DNA of 64,000 nt from Agriotes lineatus (taxonomy: Eukaryota; Arthropoda; Insecta; Coleoptera; Elateridae), in the NCBI GenBank assembly GCA_940337035.1, contig CALNHX010001947.1, positions 1-64,000 on the forward strand. Direction: 5' to 3'. Below, piece after piece: positions 10,613 through 21,333 of this stretch. Numbering within the stretch: position 1 is the stretch's first letter; each line of letters starts with the position of its first letter. Position numbers and translations under genes: made by a program. The notes under the pieces are model-generated. The model was not told the origin of the DNA. It worked only from the letters and a program-made list of their open reading frames with translations, and ran no database searches.

Positions 10613-11266
10613 CAGCAACGACGGGAACTATAGCGTTAATAAACGGGGCGAATGATAAAAATAAATAATTAAATCAAGCAAGAGCACTTACGAAGCCAGT
10701 TTTTAAAATTATTATCAAGCTTTTAAGATTATAGACGTGCAATTCCGGTGTTGTAAATTATAATTTTCAAGAAATATTTAATTTAAAATATGGAGACGTG
10801 ACGATACAAATAAATTTGAGGCATAGCCTCGTCCCAAGACGCCGCGCCGTGAGCCGTAAGGCTCAACAGCCGAGAAGTAGAGACGCTGCATACCAATGTA
10901 AACGTCGTTGGTTCGAATCCGACCGGAGGCCGCGGCAAAAAGCTTTTTTAAAATTAAATTAATGCGAGCGAGAGAGAACAGCTGCGAGGAATGAGACGGA
11001 AGAATTCGGCGTGACGTAATCAAAACCAAAAATGGCCGTCGCGGATTTCGCGAATTAAAATAATTATTCACATGTGGTTAATTACCATATGTGTAAAATC
11101 AAATTTCTGTAATTAAAATCGCGAATTTAATTAGGGCATTTAATTAGAGCAAATGATTAGCGGTTTAATTGGAACATTTAATTCACGGTTTAATTGGATC
11201 AATCATTTTAATCGATCATTTTAATTGACCCAATTAAAAACAAAATGGCCGCTATAGTCCCGACTG
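10613..11266. mobile_element. Non-autonomous element with a tRNA-like internal block
   Basis: Imperfect inverted ends: GACGGGAACTATAGCG at about 10,620 and CGCTATAGTCCCGAC at about 11,251. Inside, GTTGGTTCGAATCCGAC (about 10,907-10,923) has the form of a T-arm/B box, with a 5-bp stem around TTCGAAT, suggesting a tRNA-derived piece. From 11,090 to 11,240 there are many TTTAATT motifs in irregular tandem. I did not find a matching TSD. The minus-strand open frame at 10,778-11,071 crosses these parts and has no domain. Confidence 0.45.
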
Positions 11267-13876
11267 TTCTACTGCAATTTATGCAAAATACTACTTTTCA
11301 GTAAATAATAAAAAAATTTAAAGCAACACTTAACATTTTCTATTGTTTTTTTCAATATACATCTTTAGATAATTTTAATCTAAAAAATTGGAATTTTGAA
11401 ATTAAGTCTTGGTGTGTGATATTTTGATATTCCAAAAATTGAAAAATTTATTTTGCGCAGTAGTTAAAGAAAAAAGTTGTTTTCTGGAATTGCGATGCTC
11501 AGTTAGCTAAAACTAACACACGATAAAAAATCTCATTGAAATGTTGCTTAATTTCCGAAAAACACACTTTTTTGTTGACAATTTCGAAAAACGCTATTTT
11601 CCAACTAAGCAAAAATCACTCGGTATATCTGATAGGGTTTAAACAAGTTTGCAGACAAGCAAGAGTTATTGCCATAAAAAGTTTTTTTGAAAAATAAGAA
11701 ATAAACATTTTTCCCATTTGATACTGACTTTTTGGCGGTCACTGTATATGTCTAAAAGATTTCTTTTACGGCTAAATTAGACATTATTAAACCAAGTACC
11801 TTGCCGTGTAGTTGGAAGATTTATGAGAATTTCCAATAACTTTACTCCTGCACAGCCAGGTAACCATCTGAGATGTCTCTGTACTCAGTAAGGGTCATTT
11901 TTGATGCACATTTAAAACATGTAGGTACATAAGTTCTTTAGCAATTAAATTAAGATTTAGCTAGTACTAAATAATTTCAGAAACAACGTTAAACCGTACA
12001 GAGTATAAGAGGTACTTGTATTCCGACTATACCTACTGGGAGCCATTAGATAATTTTATAAATAAAATACTTGATGTTGTAGAATAATCTTTCAATATTA
12101 CAAAATCAATAAAAATTTCCACAACAATATCTCCGAAGGTTATTAGCAAGGTTACGGGAATACAGTGGCCCCCAATTTCTACATTTTTGCCACGAGGAGT
12201 AACTAAATCACCGCAGGCCTACGATTTTCTTCGCAGACTGAAAACCCAGGTAACCCAAGGTAATATTTTAATCTATAGCTCGATACGTAAATAAATCAAT
12301 ATCTAAACTGCTACATACACACAATTAATATTTGTTAAATTAACACTAGTCAAATGGTTGAATAAAAATAGCATTTAAGCCTGTATTAAACAATTTTTAC
12401 ATTAAAATTTCTTATTATAAAGGCAAAATGGCGACAACTGATTACATTGATTATGGCGCAAGCTAAGACATGAAGCCGAAAATTCAGAGCTGGCCAAAAA
12501 TGTTTATGAACAGGAACAGTTATAATTTTCTTCAGTTTCAAACACGAACGACAAAATTTCCTGGAGTTTTACTGTTACAAATTATATTTAGTTTAAAAAT
12601 TCCACAAAATCAAAATTTCAACTTTCAATTGACAAACGTCCCATTATTTTTGCCAGTTCTAGAAATCAAAATGTTTAATTTCTATGGCAATTAATACATT
12701 ATGGTTTCTGTGGAAATATTGTCTTATTGGCGGAATTTAAAAAATTTAAAATATAGATGTACGGTATTTTTCCAGGTAATTAACATGTGTGCTGCTACGC
12801 TGGAATAGTAACTCAGTTCTATTTCAGTTTTACGTCTCCTATTTGTAACTAAAATAGTTATTTTTGATTCTAGATTGCAAAATGCTACTTTTGCATTCGA
12901 GAATGAGTTTTTTTGTGAGCATCGCGAGCAAAAAAACAATCGAGAATGCAAAAGAATTTTGCAACTGAGTATCAAACAACGTTTTTTCGAAAACTGCACA
13001 GCTCCACATTAGCGGAAACTCAAAGAAAATTTTGTCTACATTGTAACGTCTTCTTTAATCAAAAATTGCTGAACATAAAAGTCTTTTTTGTTCTAGATTA
13101 TAAAAGAATTTTACATCCAGTGAACAAAAAACAATCACTTTGACAACCAATTTAGGTCATATAAATCTAAAATTTTTTTATCAGTTTTCGAAACAGTTTT
13201 TTCGTGCATAAACGTCGACTTTTAGCACTTGTTGCATAAATAGCTATTTTATGCTCAATCAGTCCTCTGGACAGATTTTAATTTATCACACTCAAGCAAT
13301 GTACGTTTAATACTCACATGTTAGAACATGATCTACTGTTTAATATTGAGTTTCGAAAAATTTATGAAAAGTAGTTATCTCACTGATGATACACCTACTT
13401 TTATAACACACAAACTAAATACGGAGGAGCTACAATTTAGTAAACTAAGTTTGACAAAGTTTAAAGTTTGGAAAAATTGAAATACGAATAACATAAGTAT
13501 TTTGAAAAAAGACATTTATTCTAGAATCAAGTTATTTTATATTGTGGCTGCTTTCTTTTTAATTTAATCTGTAAAACACAAGCCAACAGGAATATTCACT
13601 TTCATTTTCCCTTTCCTTAACCCACTCGCTGAATAAGTAGCTTTAAAGATCTTAGAGCTTGACAAATTTAAGTTGTCCTCAATCTTAACTAATTCTCATT
13701 GAGTTGACAGTTTCTCTCCTTGAAAAAACCATATACCACAATGTTTTCTAAATCTGCTTAACCTGCTACTGCTAGCGTCAAATAAAGAAGTTGATCCACA
13801 TTTAGGAAAAGATCCTAAAAAGTGTATGCTCAACATCCACACCAAATAGATTTTCCTGTATCAGGACCGCTATTCT
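11267..13876. other. No gene; AT-rich, one strong hairpin
   Basis: No convincing coding sequence on either strand. At 12,875-12,964 a palindrome pairs TTGCAAAATG, CTTTTGCATTCGAGAATG and GTTTTTTTG with CAAAAAAAC, TCGAGAATGCAAAAG and TTTTGCAA, with a short loop containing ATCGCGA. The end of the region (about 13,850-13,876) resembles the left flank of the pogo-like insertion at 56,147. Confidence 0.45.
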
Positions 13877-15173
13877 TTATATTGCGACCCAATGATAAAT
13901 TGTCACTAATATTTATTCCAATGCAACAAAACACGATTGACATAGAATAAAAACCAACTGCGCAAAATAATCGACGTCAAATGCAATGCCAAATTTTCCA
14001 CAACTAATGTAAAGCATGTATGGGGCATTACGCTCCTGCATCGGATCGGCATTAATAGCAAGTTCGAACTTCACATACTAGCGCAGAATTGGCACTGGAT
14101 GTGAACCAACTATTTTAAAAATTTCAGTTCAACAGTTCTTAAACGACATTGGAAAATACTGATACTGTACATAAAAATGTGGGTGCATTACTGATATTGT
14201 TTTAGTCTAGGAAGAGTTTCTTCTACGATCGTGTCAAAATGACAACTTTTTGCACAGTCTAAAAAGTTAATTTTTACACAAATTTTAATTTTAGGTTGTG
14301 AATTCTCTTTTTATCGCATGTTGCCATTAGTGACGTGCGATAAAAATGTAAATCACACACTTTCCGTAAATATAAATCTGAATATAACCTAGAATATCCA
14401 ATACATTGTATTAGAAGAGTCGCCTAACTAAATTTTGATTTGTTGATTGTAAAAAAAATAGCAAATAACACATGTGTATAAGTGCCATTATAATACTAAC
14501 AACTTTAAAAGGATTCCGTCACACTTCATGCTCTTAAACTTGTCGCATTTGCTTTAAAGGCTTAGTTATACACTAGTATCATAATATACTATTATGACCG
14601 CTAATAATCCTTTTCCCTGTGCTTGTGACAACTCATTTAAATCTATATACCTCAAGCAGGTGTGAAAATTACAGCATCACGCAAACGCAAGGCACCTCGT
14701 TTTGGAATTCCATCAGATGCTCCACTTGAAGTTTAGTTCACGTTTCTAAAAGAAGAAAATTGGTAATCATATTGGGAGTAGTTGTCAGTCATTTACTTAC
14801 TTAATATTATTAGACTTGACAAATGTTGTACTGGATATGCCAGACATCAAAAATATAAGCAATTAGTAGGCATCATATAGATTTGAAAATCATACTACTG
14901 CATCAACCAGATGAATGCACCCAGTCATAGTGCGTAAACCCAATCTACCAATAAAGAGAATAAACATGAACTTCTTTGTTCGGATGGATGTTAGATGATA
15001 TACACCACGTATGTCCTATTATTTAACTAGATTCTTGTACCAATATTTCTTCTTACTAACTGATTTTAATGATAAAACAAGGTTAAGTTTTTGTGTACGC
15101 CTAATATGAACAACTGTATATCAAAACATCGGTTAAAACAAGAAACACATATACCTACGTTGGTGGTGTAAAC

Positions 15174-15729
15174 CATATATTTAATACTACTATATTCCTA
15201 GTAGGTGGTGAAAACGGGCGAATTTTAAGGCGCCAACGTAGTGTCAGTCTAAGTACCACGCTTTCCGTGCGCATGCCTGAGAATTCAATCTGCACCATAT
15301 ATCTAATACTTACTATATTGCTAGCGGCTATGAGTGCGAAACTCACGAAGGAAGTGAGACAGACAACCAACTCTTCAATGTATAATGGTGGGCTGTGTGC
15401 AAGCGCGGCGGCGTCGTCCGGCCAATGGGGAAGTGGTCAAGTTTAAAATTCGCTTATAAAGGCGGAGGTCGAATTCTCACGCATGCGTACGAGACGCGTT
15501 ATACTCTAAGTGAGACTATGTCGGCGCCTTAATGTTTTCTGACGTTTTCAGGCCCTACTAGCAATATATGTGTATTATATATATGATCTACACAGCTTCG
15601 TTATCGTATTCACGGACGACGCTTGCGCGCATATGCACCAAGTCCGTAGAAACAGATGGTTGTATGTCTCACTTACATTGTGACCTCTCCACTTCCAGGC
15701 GCTAACAATATAGTAATATTAAATATATG
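15174..15729. mobile_element. CATATAT-type MITE, outer copy in D2 copy 1
   Basis: Ends are CATATATTTAATACTACTAT and ATATTAAATATATG (inverted), flanked by the 8-bp duplication GTGTAAAC at 15,166-15,173 and 15,730-15,737. It is 556 bp long because a 290-bp relative sits inside it; without that it is close to the 232-bp counterpart at 59,921-60,152. Eight-bp TSDs point to hAT or P-like transposition. No coding capacity. Confidence 0.85.
15296..15585. mobile_element. CATATAT-type MITE, 290 bp, nested
   Basis: Begins CATATATCTAATACTTAC and ends GTATTATATATATG, flanked by ATCTGCAC (15,288-15,295) and ATCTACAC (15,586-15,593), an 8-bp TSD with one mismatch. The D2 copy 2 sequence reads GAACTGCACAGC here without interruption, giving the empty site. 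The same 290-bp element, in the opposite orientation, is at 60,175-60,464. Confidence 0.85.
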
Positions 15730-15818
15730 GTGTAAACGTTTAACGTCGCCATATTATGAAGTGGCGCATTGGTCTACTTATGTACAAAAGACCTACTTTG
15801 CGAAGTACAGAAAATATG

Positions 15819-16297
15819 ATAAAAGGAAGATCTCAATTGTATGATCACAACTTCTGGATTACAGCTGCTGTCAAGACAAATACGTGTTTTCAAAATACTT
15901 TTTTAAAATACAGTATCAGTAGAAGAAGACCTTTGATTAGATTATTGTTATGAATTTTATATAAATATGAATGATGTAATCCAATTATAGTGCTGCGTCG
16001 GAACGTACACCTCTTATTAGAGATTTATATAGTTCTAATATTTTTCTGAGAGAGGTTTTGAACTCCAAAATTTCGTAGTTGAAAACCGAATAATATTTTC
16101 AGGGAGATATTATTTGGATAGCTTACAGATTCGCTTAAAACAGAATATGATATACAGATAAATCGTAGTATTCTTCTAAATTTGAAAGATATTACAGCGT
16201 ACATTTATTTATTTATTTATTCTCTAACAGACTAAAGCCTAATTACCAGAGAATATCGAAAAAAGCAGAAATAATAATAACATTGATTAATTCATCT
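15819..16297. other. No gene
   Basis: AT-rich sequence between the D2 segment and the next MITE. I see a short ATTTATTTATTTATT run near 16,205 and nothing else supportable. Confidence 0.5.
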
Positions 16298-16968
16298 TAT
16301 TATACTCTCCCAACGTCGCTGATAATTAATTCGGACGTCTGCCTGGTTTTTGGTGGTGGAAAGAAATAGAAATGTATATTTTCCTTCGGAAAAGTATGTT
16401 TAGTTATGTGAAACTGACTTGACAAAATATCAGGCATTCCTTTTTAAATTAGGTTATAATTTTTGATCTTTGACAAACATTTTTAGCTATACGTGTATTT
16501 GTCAAATGTCAAAAATAATAACCTAATTTTAAAAAGGATACCTGACATTTTGTCAGGTCAGTTTCACATAGCTAAACACGAACTACTGGGGATATTTTTC
16601 CAAAGGACCATAAAAAATGAAATATCGAGAAATCGACAAAATTTGTAATGAAAGTCGCCTGTGATACGTGTTATATGTTTGACAGTTCTGAAGTTTATTG
16701 TTGGTAACACTGTCAGTCTACGTCAAATTCGAAGTTGTCAGGTTAGGTTTTGTATCAGTCTGTGTCAAATAACAAACAAATCCTAACCTTCTAACCTCGA
16801 ATTGTACATACACCGACAGTGCCACCAACAATACACGTCAGTACTGCCAGATACGTTTATTTTATCTGTCATATCTAGCACTTTGGGCCCCTGCTGCAGC
16901 TTTCTCCACCACCGGAAACCAGGCAGACATCTAAATTAATTATCAGCGATGTTAAGGGAGTATAGTAA
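16298..16968. mobile_element. Foldback MITE with ~60-bp inverted ends and two internal palindromes
   Basis: Left end TTATTATACTCTCC, GTCGCTGATAATTAATT, GTCTGCCTGGTTT and GGTGGTGGA pairs with the right end TCCACCACC, AAACCAGGCAGAC, AATTAATTATCAGCGA and GGGAGTATAGTAA. Inside are two further hairpins: about 16,396-16,569 (arms around TATGTGAAACTGAC and GTCAGTTTCACATA) and about 16,681-16,855 (arms around TATTGTTGGTAACACTGTC and GACAGTGCCACCAACAATA). The second hairpin belongs to the family at 8266. No coding sequence and no certain TSD. Confidence 0.75.
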
Positions 16969-16996
16969 CATGGGATATTTTCTTAATGAAATAACG

Positions 16997-17213
16997 TGTT
17001 CGAGTTTAATAAACAAATTCATTAAACGGTGCGACAGTGTTTATTATTATTAAAGAACGAGTATTACACAGTTACTTAACTAACAAAAAAGCGGTTGATC
17101 CACAGGTTAAATTCTAACCACACAAAAACTCAGCGTCTACTACCAACTTAAGAAGTAAAACAAGTAACTTAAACACTAGATGTAAGCTTTGAATATTGTT
17201 GCATATTCTAATA
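16997..17213 (-). repeat. Copia 3' LTR
   Basis: 217 bp, plus-strand reading TGTTCGAG at 16,997 to CTAATA at 17,213. Identical to 21,334-21,550 except for one base. The sense-strand end is CGAACA. Confidence 0.92.
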
Positions 17214-17283
17214 CTCCCACGTATTCATAGCTTACAATACACATAACAAAATTCAAAAACTGTTTCAACAAATTAAGCTGAAA

Positions 17284-19386
17284 TCATTCCAAGTTCAGCT
17301 CTACATTTTCAAACTTAACTCTAGGCAGAGCTTTAGTGAAAATATCAGCAAGTTGGTTATCTGTTGAAACATACTTAATGTCTAAACATCGTTGTTCATA
17401 CTTTTCTCTAATGAAATTATATTTTATATCTATGTGCTTGGTACGCTTGTGAAAAACTGGGTTTTTGATTAATTTTATAGCGCTTTGATTGTCCACACAC
17501 AAACACAAAGATTTAATTGCCTTTTCACTAATTTCACTAAGTATTTGTTTTAGCCACATTGCTTCCTTGGAGGCTTCCGATGCAGCAACAAATTCGGCCT
17601 CAGTGGTCGAAAGGGAAACACTTTGTTGCCGTTTACTGTTCCATGTTAACGCACCACCATTCATTTTAAATACATATCCTGTTGTAGAGCGTCTAGTATC
17701 AACATCATTTCCGAAATCAGAATCAGAATAACCAATCATTGGCTCATTATTAAAAGCATACATAATACCTAACTTCTCAGTATTTTTAAGATATTTGATA
17801 ATTCTTTTGACAGCATTCCAATGTGAACTTGAAGGATTATTCTGATGTCTGCTTACAATATTAACAGCATATGAAATATCAGGACGGGCTGTAATGGCAG
17901 CAAACATTAGTGAGCCAACAGCCTCACGATAGGGAACAGAATCTTTTATATTTGTATCATTATTATCAGCTGACAAGAGAATTGAATCTGGATCAGCAGG
18001 TACATATGTTGGTTTTACATTACAGATATTAAAACGTTCTGTTAATTTTTTGATATAGTTAGCTATGTGTACAAATACAAAATTTTCTTTCATCATTATT
18101 TCTAAACCTACAAAATAATTGGGTTCACTAGTAGTAATTGCAAATTCATTTTGTAATGCACTTACTATTTTGTTAAGAATGTTTACATTTTTAGCAAGAA
18201 TCAGTCCATCATCTACATAGTGAACTAGTATTACCTTTTCATTGTCAATTTTACCGATATAAACGCATTTGTCACTTTCACATTCTTTAAGACCAAGAGC
18301 GTTTAAAAATTCACTTAATTTCTTGAACCAGCAGCGCGGGGCCTGTTTAAGTCCGTATAACGATTTAAGCAACTTACACTTTAAACCGGAGTCACTGATT
18401 TCCATTCCTTCAGGAGGTTCCATGTACAATTCCTCTTCTAAGTCTCCATGCAAAAACGCCGTTTTTACATCAAACTGCACTACGTTGAGTTTTTCTTGAA
18501 CTGCAAGTGCCAGAAGGATTCTAATTGTATCGTACCTTGTTGTTGGTGCAAACGTTTCAGTGTAGTCGATTCCATAAATTTGAGAGAAACCTTTTGCACA
18601 TAACCTTGCTTTGAACCGAGTAACTTCTCCATCTGGTGATTTTTTGACTTTGAATACCCATTTTGACCCAATCGTTTTTCTGTCATTTGGCAATGGAGCA
18701 AGCTCCCACGTTTTGTTGACTTCTAAGGCTTCTAGCTCCTCTTTTATTGCCTTTTTCCACTGATTAGAGTCTTCAGAGTTTAGTGCTTCCTCGAAAGTTT
18801 CAGGAGTACCTTCAACGAGGTTCATCTCAAACCCTTGAAGATGTTTCGGTCTGTTTAGGTTGTGTCTAGGTCTGTAATTATATCTTTCATTACTTTCTTC
18901 TTGAATTTCCTCTTTGAATTCATTTGCTGCTCCTTTTTCTACTTTATCATTTTCCTCTTCTTCAAATGGAATTAGAATAGTATTAATTCTAGGTTCGACA
19001 ACTTGATTTTGTTCATCAAAGGTTACATTTCTTGACACTTTTATTTTTTTCGTTGTAGTGTCAAATAATCTATAATTTGTAGACTCATTGTCATAACCAA
19101 CTAGGATTAGCTTGATGCTTTTTGGTTCAAGTTTCTTTCGAAGATTGTCAGGTACATGCATGTAGGCTATGCTACCAAAAACTCTTACATGACTCAATTC
19201 AGGTTTCTTTCTGGTCCAAAGTTCATATGGAGTGGTTTCTGGTTTCCTTGAATTTGAAGTACGATTTAGAATATACACAGCTGTATTCACAGCTTCTGCC
19301 CACAGGTAAATTGGCAAGTCTTTAGTGTATATCATTGAGCGTGCACTCTCTTCGGTGCTCACGTTCCGCTTTACCATTTTGTTCAT
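17284..19386 (-). CDS. Copia Pol, C-terminal frame: integrase end, reverse transcriptase, RNase H
   Basis: About 700 codons. The first ~60 residues finish the integrase core and continue into the copia GKKPELSHVRVFG-like segment (here RKKPELSHVRVFGS) at about 60-75. An acidic linker follows, then the RVT_2 reverse transcriptase from about residue 220: KWVFKVK, FKARLCAKGFSQ, TFAPTTR, QFDVKTAFLHG with its catalytic Asp, and the HYVDDGLIL box with the Asp pair. RNase H follows at about 560-690 (YSDSDFGND, STTEAEFVA, VDNQSAIKL, KHIDIKYNF) and ends FTKALPRVKFENVELNLE. All catalytic residues I can check are present. The upstream Met is not a real start: this frame is the +1 continuation of the 19,322-21,112 frame, joined by a single frameshift in the 64-bp overlap. 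In the cell this polyprotein would act in cytoplasmic particles and then in the nucleus. Confidence 0.93.
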   Translation of the reverse strand: MNKMVKRNVSTEESARSMIYTKDLPIYLWAEAVNTAVYILNRTSNSRKPETTPYELWTRKKPELSHVRVFGSIAYMHVPDNLRKKLEPKSIKLILVGYDNESTNYRLFDTTTKKIKVSRNVTFDEQNQVVEPRINTILIPFEEEENDKVEKGAANEFKEEIQEESNERYNYRPRHNLNRPKHLQGFEMNLVEGTPETFEEALNSEDSNQWKKAIKEELEALEVNKTWELAPLPNDRKTIGSKWVFKVKKSPDGEVTRFKARLCAKGFSQIYGIDYTETFAPTTRYDTIRILLALAVQEKLNVVQFDVKTAFLHGDLEEELYMEPPEGMEISDSGLKCKLLKSLYGLKQAPRCWFKKLSEFLNALGLKECESDKCVYIGKIDNEKVILVHYVDDGLILAKNVNILNKIVSALQNEFAITTSEPNYFVGLEIMMKENFVFVHIANYIKKLTERFNICNVKPTYVPADPDSILLSADNNDTNIKDSVPYREAVGSLMFAAITARPDISYAVNIVSRHQNNPSSSHWNAVKRIIKYLKNTEKLGIMYAFNNEPMIGYSDSDFGNDVDTRRSTTGYVFKMNGGALTWNSKRQQSVSLSTTEAEFVAASEASKEAMWLKQILSEISEKAIKSLCLCVDNQSAIKLIKNPVFHKRTKHIDIKYNFIREKYEQRCLDIKYVSTDNQLADIFTKALPRVKFENVELNLE

Positions 19387-21112
19387 GGCAGTAAGGTGAA
19401 CACGTTTCGAATTGAATTCCTTTTCCTTTCAGAAAACTTTGAAACTCTTCATTTACAAATTCTGTGCCGTTATCGGCTCGAAGAGTTTTGACACTGTATC
19501 CAAATGTATTCTTACACAATTGTACATACGTTTTGAAGCAGTCAAGTGTATCGGATTTGTGCTTTACGAAGTACGTTGTCCTAAATCCAGTTGCATCATC
19601 CTTAAACAGAACAAAATATCGACAGCCACTGACAGACGGAGATGACATTGGACCACAGAGATCGCTATGTATGAGTTCTCCAGGTTGTGTTTCTCGAGAT
19701 TCTATTTTCTTATACGGTAGCTTATGCTGCTTGCCATATTGGCAACCTTCACATATATTGTAACTTTCGGCATCTGAAAGATTTACTCCACTTATCGTTC
19801 CATCTCTTACCATATCTTGAATTGTTTTGAAATTAACGTGTCCAAGTCTTTCATGCCATAGTTTTAAGGTAGCTGTTGAACTTGCATTTATTTCAGGAAT
19901 TATTGTACGAATTAACAATCGATACAAATTGTTCGTTCCACGCTTAGCGCATGCTCGCAGCGTTCCTTTTTCAAAAATATTTGCTTGATCACTTTCTTTT
20001 GTGACTTTCATTCCCTTTGCAGTTATAACACCTTCAGAAAACAAATTTTTCTTTAGTTCGGGGACAAACCACACTTCTTTAATTACATTTTTTACCCAGC
20101 TCTTTCCGTTCCAACATTCTATTTGAATTTCTCCAGCTCCTCTTACTGTTAGCTCTTGACCATTTCCTAATCTGATCTGGAAATTATTGCCTTCGTTGAA
20201 TGTCGAAAACCAGCTTCTGTTGTACGTCATATGCGCAGATGCACCGCTATCTAGAATCCAAATATCTGATTCTGCTGAGGGCACACAGTTCTCACTTGAT
20301 ATATTGAACGCAGAATAATTTTCGGAACTAGAACTATCATTTTGGGGCTTGTTTTTGTATTGGGTTTTCTTTGATGAACGGCATTCACTCGCGAAGTGAC
20401 CTTTCTTGCGGCAATTGTAACATGTGACTTTGCGTTTGTCAAACTTCGTCTGAGGTTTTTGAATACTTGATTTAGAAGTGGCCAATGCCTGCTCGACTGA
20501 TTCACTCAATGTCAGGTTTGCTTCCTCATCAATTAAGCGAGTAGTCAGATTTTTGAGCGTTTGCTTAGATTCATCTACAGACAACCAAGCCTGCCTGAAA
20601 TTTCGATATTTCATTGGTAAAGTACTTAGAACTTTCGTAATTACTGCAGTATCGCTTATCTGATCACCTGATTCTTTTATTTCACGAGCTATATTTTCAA
20701 TTTTGGAAATATGTTGAATTATTGAGTCAGTTGGTGACATTTTATACTGGTGAAATTGTTCATGCAATATCATTTTGTTGGTTTCTGATTTTAGGGCGTA
20801 AATACTGTCTAATTTGTCAAGTATTGCTTTTGACGTTTCACAATTCTCAATTAGGGTTATTTGAGATAAATCTAAGGCGGAGGTTATGATGCACATACAT
20901 AATGCATCCTTCTTCGTCCATTCGGGGCGCTCGTCTTGTGTTCCTGCTGTGGGAGCACTTGGAATAGGTGTGTCACCTGAGGCGATGCTGTAAACTCCTC
21001 TCGCTTTTAACGCGCATTTGACCTGGAACTTCCACTGGTGGAAATTTTTGCCATCGAACTTGCTAATTCCAATCACGCCTAAACTTTCTGCCATGGTGCT
21101 GTAACTACACAA
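19322..21112 (-). CDS. Copia Gag-protease-integrase (N-terminal frame)
   Basis: About 596 codons. Likely start is MAESLGVIG (seventh residue of the open frame, about 21,094), which matches the usual short copia Gag N-terminus. Gag (UBN2/retrotran_gag type) spans residues ~10-220; a CCHC knuckle CYNCRKKGHFASEC lies near 235; the aspartic protease active site ILDSGASAHM near 290. The integrase zinc motif (HERLGH, then CEGCQYGK) is at ~430-470, and the DDE core starts at IHSDLCGP, with RADNGTEF further on and the Glu-bearing EQNGKAERE segment near 580. The frame then runs into a stop at 19,322 because one base is out of phase near 19,350. In insect copia elements this is normally one continuous ORF, so I read this as a recent inactivating indel or an assembly error and not as programmed frameshifting. 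Confidence 0.93.
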   Translation of the reverse strand: MCSYSTMAESLGVIGISKFDGKNFHQWKFQVKCALKARGVYSIASGDTPIPSAPTAGTQDERPEWTKKDALCMCIITSALDLSQITLIENCETSKAILDKLDSIYALKSETNKMILHEQFHQYKMSPTDSIIQHISKIENIAREIKESGDQISDTAVITKVLSTLPMKYRNFRQAWLSVDESKQTLKNLTTRLIDEEANLTLSESVEQALATSKSSIQKPQTKFDKRKVTCYNCRKKGHFASECRSSKKTQYKNKPQNDSSSSENYSAFNISSENCVPSAESDIWILDSGASAHMTYNRSWFSTFNEGNNFQIRLGNGQELTVRGAGEIQIECWNGKSWVKNVIKEVWFVPELKKNLFSEGVITAKGMKVTKESDQANIFEKGTLRACAKRGTNNLYRLLIRTIIPEINASSTATLKLWHERLGHVNFKTIQDMVRDGTISGVNLSDAESYNICEGCQYGKQHKLPYKKIESRETQPGELIHSDLCGPMSSPSVSGCRYFVLFKDDATGFRTTYFVKHKSDTLDCFKTYVQLCKNTFGYSVKTLRADNGTEFVNEEFQSFLKGKGIQFETCSPYCHEQNGKAEREHRRECTLNDIH

Positions 21113-21313
21113 GTTTAGATACTACAAAAGTAAACAAGGCACCACAAAAGTTCAGTACTAATGTTCACACAGAACCAGAGAATAGAGCCAAGACAATTTG
21201 CTAACTGATAGCTCTTGCTAATTACCCGCGTCGAACGTCGACTCACGATTCGTTCGCAACCTCACTTCTTTTTAGGTTAAGAACATGTGCTTGTTCACGA
21301 ACTCGATTCTTTT

Positions 21314-21333
21314 AACATGCTGGGGTCATAACC
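21314..21333 (-). other. Primer-binding site of the copia element
   Basis: Directly after the 5' LTR the sense strand reads GGTTATGACCCCAGCATG. This resembles the copia-type site that pairs with an internal part of initiator tRNA-Met. The tRNA assignment is by recollection of the family and not by alignment. Confidence 0.6.

Larger units (their letters stand above)
13862..15818 (+). repeat. Duplicated segment D2, copy 1
   Basis: Matches about 56,133-56,146 plus 57,394-60,552 in the same orientation. Landmarks: TATATTGCGACCCAATGATA (13,877 and 57,394), GCATCGGATCGGCATTAATA (14,036 and 57,558), CTACGATCGTGTCAAAATGAC (14,224 and 58,081), TTTTATCGCATGTTGCCATTAG (14,311 and 58,992), CAGGTGTGAAAATTACAGCATCACG and a GGTGGTGTAAAC block. 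Copy 1 lacks the pogo-like element, the 57,735-58,072 and 58,117-58,945 insertions and the 59,241 MITE, so it serves as the empty-site reference. No protein-coding gene is evident. Confidence 0.85.

Noticed and set aside
10850..10930. Possible tRNA gene with GTTCGAATCC
   Set aside because: Only the T-arm is convincing; no acceptable acceptor or anticodon arm was found.
15155..15370. Open frame of 71 codons
   Set aside because: Covers the junction of two nested MITEs and has no counterpart in the other D2 copy.
19322..19386. Programmed frameshift site in the copia polyprotein
   Set aside because: It falls inside the integrase core and not between Gag and Pol, and no slippery heptamer or pseudoknot is apparent. 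A random indel is simpler.
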